A DNA stretch of 46,985 nucleotides. It comes from Anaerolineae bacterium (GTDB lineage Bacteria; Chloroflexota; Anaerolineae; Aggregatilineales; Aggregatilineaceae). Below, piece after piece: positions 1 to 9,645 of this stretch (position 1 is the first letter of the stretch; every line of letters starts with the position of its first letter). The DNA lies in NCBI GenBank assembly GCA_016934195.1, contig JAFGTJ010000458.1:1-46985 (forward strand), given 5' to 3'. The position numbers were made by a program, and so were the translations under genes. The notes below the pieces were generated by a model, which was not told the DNA's origin, ran no database searches, and saw nothing but the letters and a program-made list of their open reading frames with translations.

Positions 1-318
1 CACTTCGGCGGCGCTGCGCTGGTCGGCCCAGATGATCGCGGGGCCGGTGGGCTGGTAGTTTGTATCAATCAGGACGACGCCGTGCATTTGCCCGGACAAT
101 CCAATGGCTTTAATCGAGTCTCGTGTGTCGGCGGTGGCCTGCCGGACCGCGCGCACGGTCGCATCCCACCAGGATTCGGTATCCTGTTCGGCCCAACCGG
201 GCCGGGGACTCTGGATCGGGTATTCGTGAGCGCCGGTTTTTGTTACCCGGCCCTGCTCATCGATCACAACGGCCTTGACGCTTGAGGTCCCCAGGTCAAT
301 TCCGAGCAGGTGTGGCAT
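1..318 (-). CDS. xylB: Xylulokinase / FGGY-family carbohydrate kinase, N-terminal 106 aa (truncated by window edge)
   Basis: Reverse-strand translation from ATG at 318: MPHLLGIDLGTSSVKAVVIDEQGRVTKTGAHEYPIQSPRPGWAEQDTESWWDATVRAVRQAT...IKAIGLSGQMHGVVLIDTNYQPTGPAIIWADQRSAAEV. Typical FGGY phosphate-1 motif plus GLSGQMHG and IWADQR. Not in the ORF track because it runs off the edge. Confidence 0.9.
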   Translation of the reverse strand, partial: MPHLLGIDLGTSSVKAVVIDEQGRVTKTGAHEYPIQSPRPGWAEQDTESWWDATVRAVRQATADTRDSIKAIGLSGQMHGVVLIDTNYQPTGPAIIWADQRSAAEV

Positions 319-423
319 ATTTTGTTCCTCTGTAAAAGAAATATATCAAGATAGTGTAGCATATTGACACCGCTGAGTCTGGATGCTATGATTTGCTCAA
401 TCAATTGGATATGCCTGGAAACA

Positions 424-544
424 CTCTTATCCAGAGCGGCAGAGGGACCGGCCCCGTGAAGCCGCGGCAACCATCCTGTTTGGTTCAGGTTTACCGCCAA
501 GCAAGGAACGGTGCCAATTCCGACAGATTTCTGGAAGATGAGAG
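424..544 (+). ncRNA. SAM-I (S-box) riboswitch aptamer upstream of metK
   Basis: S-box core CTCTTATCCAGAGCGGCAGAGGGACCGGCCCCGTGAAGCCGCGGCAACC...GGTGCCAATTCCGACAG...GATGAGAG. P1 closes between CTCTTATC (424-431) and GATGAGAG (537-544). Confidence 0.95.
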
Positions 545-597
545 CGTGATCCACGAGCCTCAATAACTGGTGACGAGGCAATTCGTGTGCGATAGCG

Positions 598-630
598 CCC
601 CCTACAAGAGTGTAATGGGGGTTTTTTGTT
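598..630 (+). terminator. Intrinsic terminator of the SAM riboswitch expression platform
   Basis: CCCCC-TACA-AGAG-TGTA-AT-GGGGG followed by TTTTTTG, between the S-box aptamer and metK. Confidence 0.85.
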
Positions 631-679
631 TTCCCTGCCCAGGTTGTAGGCTGTCAGAGCAGATTCAGAAGGAGCTACT

Positions 680-1906
680 GTGAGCGAGAATACACACACT
701 ACCACTTTTATGTCCTCTCCCCAACTATTTTTCACCTCGGAGTCGGTGACAGAAGGCCATCCCGACAAAATCTGTGACCAGATATCAGACGCCGTGCTCG
801 ACGCGATTCTGACCGATGATCCGAACGCGCGCGTCGCCTGCGAAACCGCCGTCACTACCGGCCTGATCGTAGTTATGGGTGAAATCACCACGAGTACCTA
901 TGTGGACATTGGCACCGTCGCGCGCGACGTGGTGCGCGAGATCGGGTACACACGCGGCAAGTATGGCTTTGACGCGGATACCTGCGGCGTGATCGTGTCC
1001 ATCAAGGAACAGTCGGGCGATATCGCCCAGGGTGTGGACAGCGCGTTGGAACAGCGCGAAGGCCAGATGACCGAGGCGCAGTTGGACGCGACCGGCGCGG
1101 GCGACCAGGGGATGATGATCGGGTTTGCCTGTGACGAAACACCGGAATACATGCCGCTGACGGCGATGCTGTCCCATAAGCTGTGCCAGCAGTTGTCGGT
1201 TGTCCGGCGTAACGGCACCATGCCTTACCTGCGGCCCGACGGCAAGAGCCAGGTCACGGTTGAATATTCCTATGGTAAGGCCAGGCGCGTTGATACGGTG
1301 TTGATCTCGTCGCAGCACGCGCCGGAAGTCTCCAACGAACAGATTCGCGCCGACGTGTTGGAGCATGTGGTGCGGGCCATTATCCCGGCGGAACTGTTAG
1401 ACGAAAATACCAAGTATTACGTGAATCCCACCGGGCGTTTTGTGGTCGGCGGCCCGTTGGGCGATGCGGGCCTGACCGGGCGCAAGATCATTGTGGATAC
1501 CTACGGCGGGATCGCGCGGCACGGTGGCGGTGCGTTCTCTGGCAAGGACGCGACCAAAGTGGACCGCTCGGCGGCATACATGGCGCGTTACGTGGCGAAG
1601 AATGTGGTCGCGGCGGGTCTGGCGTCACGCTTCGAGCTTCAGGTATCCTACGCGATTGGCGTGGCGCGTCCGCTGTCGATTGCGATTGAAACGTTCGGCA
1701 CGGGCGTTATCCCGGATGAGAAAATTGTTGAGCTGATCAACAAGCACTTCGATATGCGCCCCGCTGCCATTATCCGCGACCTGGACCTGCGCAAGCCCCA
1801 GTTCCGGCAGGTGGCCGCTTACGGGCACTTTGGCCGCGATGATCTCAATGTGGCCTGGGAAAAGACCGACAAGGCCGACATTCTGCGCAAAGAAGCGGGC
1901 CTGTAG
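680..1906 (+). CDS. metK: S-adenosylmethionine synthetase
   Basis: MetK motifs: [86 protein letters not shown]. Preceded by an SAM riboswitch. Confidence 0.98.
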   Translation: MSENTHTTTFMSSPQLFFTSESVTEGHPDKICDQISDAVLDAILTDDPNARVACETAVTTGLIVVMGEITTSTYVDIGTVARDVVREIGYTRGKYGFDADTCGVIVSIKEQSGDIAQGVDSALEQREGQMTEAQLDATGAGDQGMMIGFACDETPEYMPLTAMLSHKLCQQLSVVRRNGTMPYLRPDGKSQVTVEYSYGKARRVDTVLISSQHAPEVSNEQIRADVLEHVVRAIIPAELLDENTKYYVNPTGRFVVGGPLGDAGLTGRKIIVDTYGGIARHGGGAFSGKDATKVDRSAAYMARYVAKNVVAAGLASRFELQVSYAIGVARPLSIAIETFGTGVIPDEKIVELINKHFDMRPAAIIRDLDLRKPQFRQVAAYGHFGRDDLNVAWEKTDKADILRKEAGL

Positions 1907-2012
1907 TCTGTAGTCTCCTAACCTTTGTTGGCCTCTTTGCTGAACTGCCGGGAGCGTGCGCCGCGCGCTCCTGGAATCTTACCCGGTGCTAATCCACCCC
2001 AAAACTGCCTAG

Positions 2013-2042
2013 TTGACCATAACTTCGGGCCGATGTTATGAT
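2013..2042 (+). promoter_or_regulatory. Putative sigma70-type promoter for the 2100 gene
   Basis: TTGACC (2013-2018), 18-nt spacer, TATGAT (2037-2042). The ORF-track start at 2013 lies in this -35 box. Confidence 0.4.
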
Positions 2043-2099
2043 GGGCGCAGGCTGCACAACTGCCGGTTCGCTCAGCACGGTATGGCGCGGAGGCTCCTC

Positions 2100-2909
2100 A
2101 TGCAACGGTTTAGGGTCTGGTGGAACAGTTTTAAAACGGTCGCGTTGTTAATTTCGTTTACGGTCAATATGGTGTTATTGGTCGTGCTGCTGATTGTGCT
2201 GATGCAGATTTTTCAGATCAAAAATGGTATTCTTGAACCCTTAATTGACGGCTTGCACGCCAATTTCGTCGGGCTGGATCAGGCGGTCATTGAGCGCACC
2301 ATCGCGGTTGACGATGAAATCCCGGTGGTGTTTGATCTGCCTTTGAACCAGGCTACCAATGTGATACTGACCGAGGATGTGCCGATTGCAGCCAGCGCGA
2401 CCTTCACGCTGCCCGGCGGCGGCGGCATGATCAATGGACGGGTTGACATTGTGCTGCCGACGGGCCTGATTCTGCCGGTTCAACTCAATATGATCGTGCC
2501 GGTGGATACCCGGCTTGCGATCAGCTTGCCGGTAGAAGTATCTATCCCGCTGCGCGAAACGCAGCTTCACCAGCCGTTTGACAACTTGCGTAATCTGTTG
2601 GAACCCTACGTTCGCGTGCTCGATAACCTGCCGAGCGCGTGGGACGATGTGCCGGACTTTATTATCGATGCGGCCCAGGGCGAAGGCGTAAATTTGGTAT
2701 CACCCACCTATGGCAGCGAGAATCCCTGGCCGATTCAGAAGAACGGCGAGCCACCGTCCGACGCAGGGGAAGACCAGTCACCGGCAGCGGGTGATACCGG
2801 GACGGATACCGGAACCGAACCCGCCGCAGATGACGCGGGCACCGAACCGGCAGGGCCGGAACCGACAGTCACGCCGGTTGAGGATATTGGCATCATACCA
2901 TCGGAATAG
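2100..2909 (+). CDS. Membrane-anchored hypothetical protein with acidic Pro/Thr-rich C-terminus
   Basis: ATG at 2100 follows GGAGG. N-terminal hydrophobic helix (TVALLISFTVNMVLLVVLLIVLMQIF) and low-complexity tail. Start revised from 2013. Confidence 0.7.
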   Translation: MQRFRVWWNSFKTVALLISFTVNMVLLVVLLIVLMQIFQIKNGILEPLIDGLHANFVGLDQAVIERTIAVDDEIPVVFDLPLNQATNVILTEDVPIAASATFTLPGGGGMINGRVDIVLPTGLILPVQLNMIVPVDTRLAISLPVEVSIPLRETQLHQPFDNLRNLLEPYVRVLDNLPSAWDDVPDFIIDAAQGEGVNLVSPTYGSENPWPIQKNGEPPSDAGEDQSPAAGDTGTDTGTEPAADDAGTEPAGPEPTVTPVEDIGIIPSE

Positions 2910-2936
2910 GCAGTTACTACAATATATGTGGGGTAT

Positions 2937-3866
2937 ATGGACGACCAGACGCTGAACGAATCGACACCGAATGAACCAACGCGCCCGCTGTGTGATTACG
3001 AAGGATCGGGATATCGCCAGGAGTTTTGGGAAGGGCAGGGACGCGATTACGAAGACCTGACCGAGCGTGTGGCGATGCGCCGCTTGCTGCCGCCGCGTGG
3101 ACGGCGCGCGGTGCATCTGGGCGCGGGTTTTGGCCGCATGACCAACGAACTGAGTGGTTATGATCAGGTGATCGTGCTGGATTATTCGCGGACCATGCTG
3201 CGCGAAGCCCAACAGTTTTTGGACGCATCGGAACGTTATATTTTTGTAGCCGCCGACGTGTACTATTTGCCCCTGGCGGACGGGAGTTGTGATACCGCCG
3301 TCATGGAGCGCGTGATCCACCACCTGGCCGACGTGCCCGCCGCGCTCCGGCAGATTCGGGCGGTCCTGGCTCCCGGATCGCCGTTTGTGCTGGAATATGC
3401 CAGCAAACGCAACCTGAAAGCCATTTTGCGCTACTGGCTCAAGCGCCAATCCTGGGACCCGTTTGATCACGCGCCGGTTGAATTTGTGAAACTGAATTTC
3501 GACTTTCACCCGGCGTATATGGCCCAGTGTTTGAGCGAAGCGGGCTTCCTGACCGAACGGCGGCTGGCGGTGTCCTATTTCCGGTTGGGACTGCTCAAGC
3601 GTGTCGTGCCGTTGGCGTGGCTGGTGGCGCTGGACCGGCTGCTGCAACCGACCGGCGAGATCGCGCCGTTTTCGCCCAGTGTGTTCACGCTGAATTTTGC
3701 GACCGGCGATATGCCACCGCACGCGCTGGACGGTCCGTTATTCAAGTGCCTGCGCTGCGGTGAACTGCTGCATCATGAGAATGACATGGTGGTATGCGAT
3801 GCGTGCGGCGCGCGGTGGGCGATCCGCGACGGCATATACGATTTCAAGGACGAATTGGGCGATTGA
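2937..3866 (+). CDS. Class I SAM-dependent methyltransferase with C-terminal Trm112-like zinc-ribbon segment
   Basis: AVHLGAGFGRMTNEL and VIVLDYSRTMLREAQQ (motifs I/II), ADGSCDTAVMERVIHHLAD. C-terminal FKCLRCGELLHHENDMVVCDACGARWAIRDGIYDF. GTG at 2928 is an alternative start. Confidence 0.85.
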   Translation: MDDQTLNESTPNEPTRPLCDYEGSGYRQEFWEGQGRDYEDLTERVAMRRLLPPRGRRAVHLGAGFGRMTNELSGYDQVIVLDYSRTMLREAQQFLDASERYIFVAADVYYLPLADGSCDTAVMERVIHHLADVPAALRQIRAVLAPGSPFVLEYASKRNLKAILRYWLKRQSWDPFDHAPVEFVKLNFDFHPAYMAQCLSEAGFLTERRLAVSYFRLGLLKRVVPLAWLVALDRLLQPTGEIAPFSPSVFTLNFATGDMPPHALDGPLFKCLRCGELLHHENDMVVCDACGARWAIRDGIYDFKDELGD

Positions 3867-3954
3867 CAGCCAGATAATCAACCGCCCTTTGATCGACTGC
3901 GTTACAATCTAAAGCAGCTTAAATCGGCCTCTCCAACTCAATAAGGAAAATACC

Positions 3955-4425
3955 ATGTTCAAAGCGCAGCGCGGGATGTATTTTGAGGAATTTGAAGTCG
4001 GGTTGGAACTTGAAACCCAGGGCCGGACGATCACCGAGGCCGATATCGTCGCTTTTGCCGGAGTGTCGGGCGATTTTAATCCCATGCATACTAACGAGGT
4101 GTACGCCAGCGGCACCCAGTTCGGTCAGCGGGTGGCACACGGTTTGCTCGGATTGGCGGTTGCCAGCGGGTTAGCCTACCAGATGGGTTTTATCGAAGGC
4201 ACGGTGCTGGCGCTTACGGGTGTAGAAACCAAGTTCCGCGCGCCGGTTCTCATCGGTGATACGATCCGCGTGTTGGTGAAAGTGACCAAACTGCGCGAAA
4301 TGAAAGCGGCGGGCGGTGGTTTTGTGACATGCGATATCCGGGTTGTGAACCAGGAAGACAAAGTGACCCAAAAAGGCGAATGGACCTTCCTGGTCGCCAG
4401 CCAACCGGCGGACGAGGCCCAATAA
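3955..4425 (+). CDS. MaoC-like (R)-specific enoyl-CoA hydratase/dehydratase
   Basis: Hot-dog hydratase motif: FAGVSGDFNPMHTNEVYA...VAHGLLGLAVASGL. Confidence 0.9.
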   Translation: MFKAQRGMYFEEFEVGLELETQGRTITEADIVAFAGVSGDFNPMHTNEVYASGTQFGQRVAHGLLGLAVASGLAYQMGFIEGTVLALTGVETKFRAPVLIGDTIRVLVKVTKLREMKAAGGGFVTCDIRVVNQEDKVTQKGEWTFLVASQPADEAQ

Positions 4426-4512
4426 CCGGCCCAACCGCTCGCTAACGGTTTTATGGCTTCTCATGTATAATGCCTTTGAGTAATATTTAGCGACTAACGG
4501 CAGAGGTGCAGT

Positions 4513-7500
4513 ATGGTCGATCAGCCTCCTTTGAACTCCCATGACGAGCAGCAGCCGGACGAAAATCCGGTGACTGACCCGGCGGAAACACCGGCTGGAT
4601 GGCACGATCCGTCCATTCCGAAGGAGCCATCGCGTCCGGCGGTAGCCGGGGGATGGTTTACGCCGGAGAATGCTGCGTCCATCGACGACACAACCGAGGC
4701 CGATTCCGATCAGCCTGAACTGCTGCCCAGCGCGGCTCCTGACCGGGCGGGTGCGTGGTTTGCGCCGCTGGATGCTCAGTTGGACGCGCTGTTAGACGGT
4801 GCGGCAGACACGATCATCGAACACCATGAGCCAGTGCCAGTCCCGCCTGCTCCTGCTGCTCCTGCGGTGGATGAGGTGTCAGAAGCGGCGGCGGAAGCCG
4901 GGCTGGTTGACGGTCAGGAAGCGACCCGCGCGCAGGCGGCGGCGGATACTGAAGCTTATGCCGCCTTTGACGAAGGATGGGCCGCTCCGGTAGCTCCGCA
5001 GCGCGAAGCGTTTGAGGATGACGAACCGACTCACATCATCAGCCCGTCTGTGGTGCATGAAATCGGCGAGCCGGAGGTGCCCGAACCGGCTGTAGATGTT
5101 GACAGCACGGCTGCCGGAGATGTTACGCCGGTCCAGTCTGCTGTGCCGGGATTGACTCCTGCTGAGGCCGCGCTGTTGGCCGAGCAGCAGTCCCAGGCGG
5201 TGCCTTCCCAATCAACAGAGCCAGTGCCAGCGCGCCCGCCGTCCGAACCGGCAGTCACCGCGCCGCGTTCGCTGACCCAGTTTGAGGAAGTCGAGCGAAA
5301 GGTTGGCGTGCTGCGGGCACAGTTCAATGCGGGACAGATCAGCCGCGAACAGCTTCAGGCCGAACTGCGTTCGCTGATGTTCCAGGATGACAATAATACC
5401 TGGTGGATGATTGGCCTGGACTCGAACCGCTGGTACCGTTCCGATGGGCAGGAGTGGGTCATTGCCGATCCGCCCGGTTATGGAGGGATGGTGCGCGGGA
5501 GTGGGCTGCGCACCGAAACAGGGCTGCAAGAAGTGGTCGGCGGGGCGTTCGGTTATACGGAAGATGTTCAGCCGCGATTTGCGTCCATCGAGATTGATGA
5601 GGACGGGATGCCGCTGCCTGCGCGCGTCCCGCAAGAAGACCCGGCGGCGACCCTGGTGTCACCCAGTGCGCCTTTTATGGAACCCATGCGCCGATCCGAT
5701 GCGGCGACCGAATCGCCGGGGCGCGTGGTCGAAGCCCCCTATCCGACAGCGAACGATTCATCACTGCAACTGACGCAGCTATCCCAGGCAATGACCGGGT
5801 TCACGTCCGGCGGCGATATGACGATTCGGTCCGAAAGTTTGCCGGTGGAACGTGGTATTCCCGTTCCGGCACAGCCTCAGTATGCTGTTGGCGATTTCCC
5901 GCAGCCGGATTACAGCGCTGCTTTTGGCGCGCGCAACCGGAACACGGTTGCCCGGCGAATTATTCAGCTTGGGCTGGTTGGCTCGATTATCGGAATGGTG
6001 CTCGTCCTGGTCGCGTTGATTGTCATGATCGGCTACTACTTTTACAAGGTTGACCAGTATAAGGATGTGGTTGCTAACCTGAGCGAGCGAACGTCCAATT
6101 TTGAAACAACCCTGATCCTGGATTCGCAAGGGACGGTATTGGCCGAATACAGCAGCCAGGAAACCGGCGCGCGGACCGAAGTGCCGCTGAATCAAATTTC
6201 GCCCTGGTTGATCCACGCGACCGTTGCCACCGAGAATGAGACGTTCTACACCGATCCGGGCTTCAGCGTGGTGGCGATTGTGCGCGCGGCTGTCCAGAAT
6301 GTGCGCGAAGGCGATACGGTGTCCGGCGCGAGCACCATCACGCAGCAGTTGGCCCGCGCATTGGTGCTGGAAACCGAATTCGCGTCGCAGCGCACCACCG
6401 AGCGTAAGATCGTCGAGATCATTGTGGCGTCCGAGATCAAGCGCCAGTATTCCAAAAACGAAATTCTCGAAATTTATTTGAACGAGATTTTTTACGGCAA
6501 CCGCGCCTATGGCATCGAAGCCGCTGCCCAGGCATATTTCGGTATCCCGGCCAGCGAGTTGAATCCGGCCCAGGCTGCGTTTTTGGCAGGGCTGCCGCAG
6601 TCACCGGCGACCTATGACCCGGTGGTCAATCATGATGCGGCGATGGCCCGTATGCAAACGGTGCTGCGCCTGATGTCTGAGGCTAATGGAACCGGCTGTA
6701 TTGCCATTCAACATGCGGATACGACTCCCTGGGGGGTGCCAGATGGCGGGGAATTATGCGTGATTGCCGAGCCGCTGCCGGATGGCAGCACCCGGTATTA
6801 TTACGAGTCCCCCAACCGGGAACGGCAGGAATTGACACTCGACATCACGCGGGTTGAAATTACGACGTTCCGAGCGCCGGAGTTCAAGGCGACACACCCG
6901 CATTTTGTCAACTATGTCTGGCAGCAGTTGGAACAAGAATTTGGTTCCCAGGCGGTGTATGATGCCGGGTTCCGCGTGACCACTACGCTGGACGAGCGTA
7001 TCCAGAGCGCGGCGGAAAAGGCCGTAACCGATAATCTGGCATCGCTGCGGAACCAGGGGTATGACGTGGAGAATGCGTCGGTGGTGGTGATGCAGCCCGG
7101 TACCGGGAACGTGGTCGCGATGGTGGGCAGCGCGGATTATTTCAACGAGGCCATCGACGGTCAGGTCAACGTGGCGCTGACCGCCCAACAGCCGGGATCG
7201 GCCCTCAAACCGTTGATTTACCTGTCCGCGTTCCAGCCGAATGAATACGGGCAGTATTTGACCCCCTCGACCGTTATCTGGGATGTTTACACAGATTTTA
7301 ACGGTTATATTCCCAACAACTTCGATGGTCAGTATCACGGTCCCAAGACCGCGCGCGAGGCGTTAGCCAACTCGCTGAACGTTCCGGCAGTCAAGGTGCT
7401 GCAATTCGTCGATTTGCAGCGATTCACGGATTTTGCCCAGAAAGCCGGGATTACGTTCCCGTTGGGAACACCGGCTGATCTGAATGCCGGGTTATCAACG

Positions 7501-8706
7501 GCGCTCGGCGCGGTTGAAGTGCGGCTGCTTGATATGGTTGAGGCTTACGGGATGTTGGCGAACAACGGGCGCAAGGTTGAGCCGGTGTCAATTTTGCGGA
7601 TCGAGGACAGCGATGGGAATGTTGTGTCGAACTTCCCGGCGGCTCCGGTTGTCGAGAATGTGGTTCCCGCCGAATATGCGTACTTGATTACTAATATCCT
7701 GGCCGACAATCAGACCCGCACTCAGGAATTCAGCCCTGGTTGGCCGCTCGAATTGCAGGGTGGTCGAGTCGCTGCCGTCAAGACCGGAACCAGCAACGAC
7801 AGCCGCGATGTCTGGGCTATTGGTTACACGCCGCAGTACGTGACCGGGGTGTGGATGGGCAATACCGATAACCGGCCCATGTACACGCTTTACGGTTCAA
7901 CCGGCGCGGCGCTGGTCTGGAACCAGGTGATGGAGGAAGCGCACGCGGGCCAGCCGGTTATGCCGTTTGTCCGGCCCAACGGGATCATCGAGGTGGATGT
8001 TTGCAACGATTCCGGCACGCGGCCATCGCCCGAATGCGCCGGGCGTATTCACCGGGAAATTTTTACCAATACCGCGCCGCCGCCCGATGCTTCACAGGAT
8101 ATTTTCCGCACGGCGCAGGTCGATTCCTATACCGGGAAATTGGCGAACGAGTATTGTATAGACAGGCTGGAAACGCGCACCTTCCTGGCGATCAGCGATC
8201 CGACGGCGTTTACCTGGATTAACACGACGGCAGCGGGCAATAACTGGGCGCTCACGCGCGGCTTTGAATTACCGGTCCAACCGATGCCGACCGAATACTG
8301 CGATCCCAGCCAGCCGCGCCCGCAGGTGATCCTGAGTTTCCCGCCGCAGGATATGACATCAGAAGGCGTTGTGCCGCTGCGCGGCCTGATCACGATGCCC
8401 AACTTCAGCTACTACGAGATTCTGATCGCGCCGTCACATCAGCCTCAGGAGATCGATTTCCAGCAGATAGAGGTTTTCCAGACGGAATGGCCGCAGCCCA
8501 ATACCCCATTGGGACAGGTGGATACACGCGGACTGGTAAACGGTCCCTATACGATCCGGCTGCGGGTGTTTGATGGCTTTGGGCAGAGCGTGAAGGAAGA
8601 TATCCGCATCACGGTTAATAACCCACAGCCGACCGCTGTGCCGACGATACCGCCGGTATTGCCTACTCCGACTTTAGCGCCCACGCTGACGCCAGTGCCG
8701 GAGTAG
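4513..8706 (+). CDS. Class A penicillin-binding protein (transglycosylase/transpeptidase), 1397 aa, with ~480-aa N-terminal extension
   Basis: GT51 motifs (TVATENETFYTDPGFS, GASTITQQLARALVL, EIYLNEIFYGNRAYGIEAAAQAYFG). Transpeptidase QPGSALKPLIYL (SxxK), SLNVPAVK (SxN), VKTGTSND (KTG). TM helix LVGSIIGMVLVLVALIVMIGYYFY. Confidence 0.95.
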   Translation: MVDQPPLNSHDEQQPDENPVTDPAETPAGWHDPSIPKEPSRPAVAGGWFTPENAASIDDTTEADSDQPELLPSAAPDRAGAWFAPLDAQLDALLDGAADTIIEHHEPVPVPPAPAAPAVDEVSEAAAEAGLVDGQEATRAQAAADTEAYAAFDEGWAAPVAPQREAFEDDEPTHIISPSVVHEIGEPEVPEPAVDVDSTAAGDVTPVQSAVPGLTPAEAALLAEQQSQAVPSQSTEPVPARPPSEPAVTAPRSLTQFEEVERKVGVLRAQFNAGQISREQLQAELRSLMFQDDNNTWWMIGLDSNRWYRSDGQEWVIADPPGYGGMVRGSGLRTETGLQEVVGGAFGYTEDVQPRFASIEIDEDGMPLPARVPQEDPAATLVSPSAPFMEPMRRSDAATESPGRVVEAPYPTANDSSLQLTQLSQAMTGFTSGGDMTIRSESLPVERGIPVPAQPQYAVGDFPQPDYSAAFGARNRNTVARRIIQLGLVGSIIGMVLVLVALIVMIGYYFYKVDQYKDVVANLSERTSNFETTLILDSQGTVLAEYSSQETGARTEVPLNQISPWLIHATVATENETFYTDPGFSVVAIVRAAVQNVREGDTVSGASTITQQLARALVLETEFASQRTTERKIVEIIVASEIKRQYSKNEILEIYLNEIFYGNRAYGIEAAAQAYFGIPASELNPAQAAFLAGLPQSPATYDPVVNHDAAMARMQTVLRLMSEANGTGCIAIQHADTTPWGVPDGGELCVIAEPLPDGSTRYYYESPNRERQELTLDITRVEITTFRAPEFKATHPHFVNYVWQQLEQEFGSQAVYDAGFRVTTTLDERIQSAAEKAVTDNLASLRNQGYDVENASVVVMQPGTGNVVAMVGSADYFNEAIDGQVNVALTAQQPGSALKPLIYLSAFQPNEYGQYLTPSTVIWDVYTDFNGYIPNNFDGQYHGPKTAREALANSLNVPAVKVLQFVDLQRFTDFAQKAGITFPLGTPADLNAGLSTALGAVEVRLLDMVEAYGMLANNGRKVEPVSILRIEDSDGNVVSNFPAAPVVENVVPAEYAYLITNILADNQTRTQEFSPGWPLELQGGRVAAVKTGTSNDSRDVWAIGYTPQYVTGVWMGNTDNRPMYTLYGSTGAALVWNQVMEEAHAGQPVMPFVRPNGIIEVDVCNDSGTRPSPECAGRIHREIFTNTAPPPDASQDIFRTAQVDSYTGKLANEYCIDRLETRTFLAISDPTAFTWINTTAAGNNWALTRGFELPVQPMPTEYCDPSQPRPQVILSFPPQDMTSEGVVPLRGLITMPNFSYYEILIAPSHQPQEIDFQQIEVFQTEWPQPNTPLGQVDTRGLVNGPYTIRLRVFDGFGQSVKEDIRITVNNPQPTAVPTIPPVLPTPTLAPTLTPVPE

Positions 8707-9620
8707 TGGCTCAAGCAGCCAATGCGATGACTCTCAACTGGCAGGATCGTTACCAGCCGCGCCGCGAGCCGGATCGCACGCTGCGCCTGATGACTCCGGC
8801 GGATATTCCGGCGGCGGTGGCGTTGAGCAGTAGCGTTGGATGGCCGCAACGTCTCGCGGATTGGCAGCGTTTGCTCACATGGTCGCCGGAAGGGTGTTTC
8901 GTCATTGACGAGACGGATCGCGGTATTGTCGGTACGGTCACGACGACGGTGTATGGTATGGCGCTGGCCTGGATCGGCATGATGATCGTCGCGCCAGATC
9001 GCCAGCGGCGCGGTTTGGGGCATCGCCTGATGCGGGCCGCGTTGGATTACCTGATCGCGCGCGGAACCGAGCGCATTATGCTGGATGCGACCGCAGTCGG
9101 GCGTCCCCTGTACCGGGAATTAGGATTCCGCGATCTGGGCAAAGTGGAACGATGGGAAGGGCGGGCCAGTACCTATCTCGGACCGCGCGCCCGTGCCCTC
9201 ACGCCAGGGGATACAACGGCGGTGTTGGAGTTGGACCGGCAGTTATTTGGCCTGCCGCGCCCGCATATCCTGATCCGGTTGATGGAAGAATTTCCCGCTA
9301 TGGGATGGGTGGACGATCAACGGGGCACGCTGGAAGGCTATTTGCTGGCGCGCCCGGTGGGGGATGCGGTGTATCTCGGTCCCTGGATGAGTTGGTCGGG
9401 GACTTCTGCTGAACGGCTGCTGCTGGCCGCGATGGAACAGTTGCAGGGCCAGCAGCTTGTAATGAATATCCCGGTGAACAACGGTCGCGGCTTGATCCTG
9501 GCGCAAAACCATAATCTGCGCCGTGTGCGTCATTGTATGCGCATGATCTACGGTGAAGCTCGCCCCATCGAGGGGGAACTGCTGGCCCAGTTATCGGTTG
9601 CTGCGCTTGCTACCGGATAG
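8706..9620 (+). CDS. GNAT-family N-acetyltransferase with probable second degenerate GNAT-like domain
   Basis: GTG start at 8706 overlaps the TAG stop of the upstream PBP. IVAPDRQRRGLGHRLMRAALDYLIARG is the acetyl-CoA binding motif. Confidence 0.85.
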   Translation: MAQAANAMTLNWQDRYQPRREPDRTLRLMTPADIPAAVALSSSVGWPQRLADWQRLLTWSPEGCFVIDETDRGIVGTVTTTVYGMALAWIGMMIVAPDRQRRGLGHRLMRAALDYLIARGTERIMLDATAVGRPLYRELGFRDLGKVERWEGRASTYLGPRARALTPGDTTAVLELDRQLFGLPRPHILIRLMEEFPAMGWVDDQRGTLEGYLLARPVGDAVYLGPWMSWSGTSAERLLLAAMEQLQGQQLVMNIPVNNGRGLILAQNHNLRRVRHCMRMIYGEARPIEGELLAQLSVAALATG

Positions 9621-9645
9621 GTCACAAACCGGGCTGCTGCCTCAG

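Noticed and set aside
785-1366. 193-aa antisense ORF inside metK
   Set aside because: Lies opposite a well-supported gene, has low-complexity His/Arg-rich composition and no recognisable motif; a typical shadow ORF in GC-rich DNA.
1949-1975. Hairpin CCGGGAGCG...CGCTCCTGG after metK as an intrinsic terminator
   Set aside because: Stem is good but there is no U-tract downstream, so a terminator call is not supported.
2778-3722. 314-aa - strand ORF overlapping the methyltransferase
   Set aside because: Sense strand carries clear methyltransferase and zinc-ribbon motifs; the antisense product is Arg/His/Gln-rich with none.
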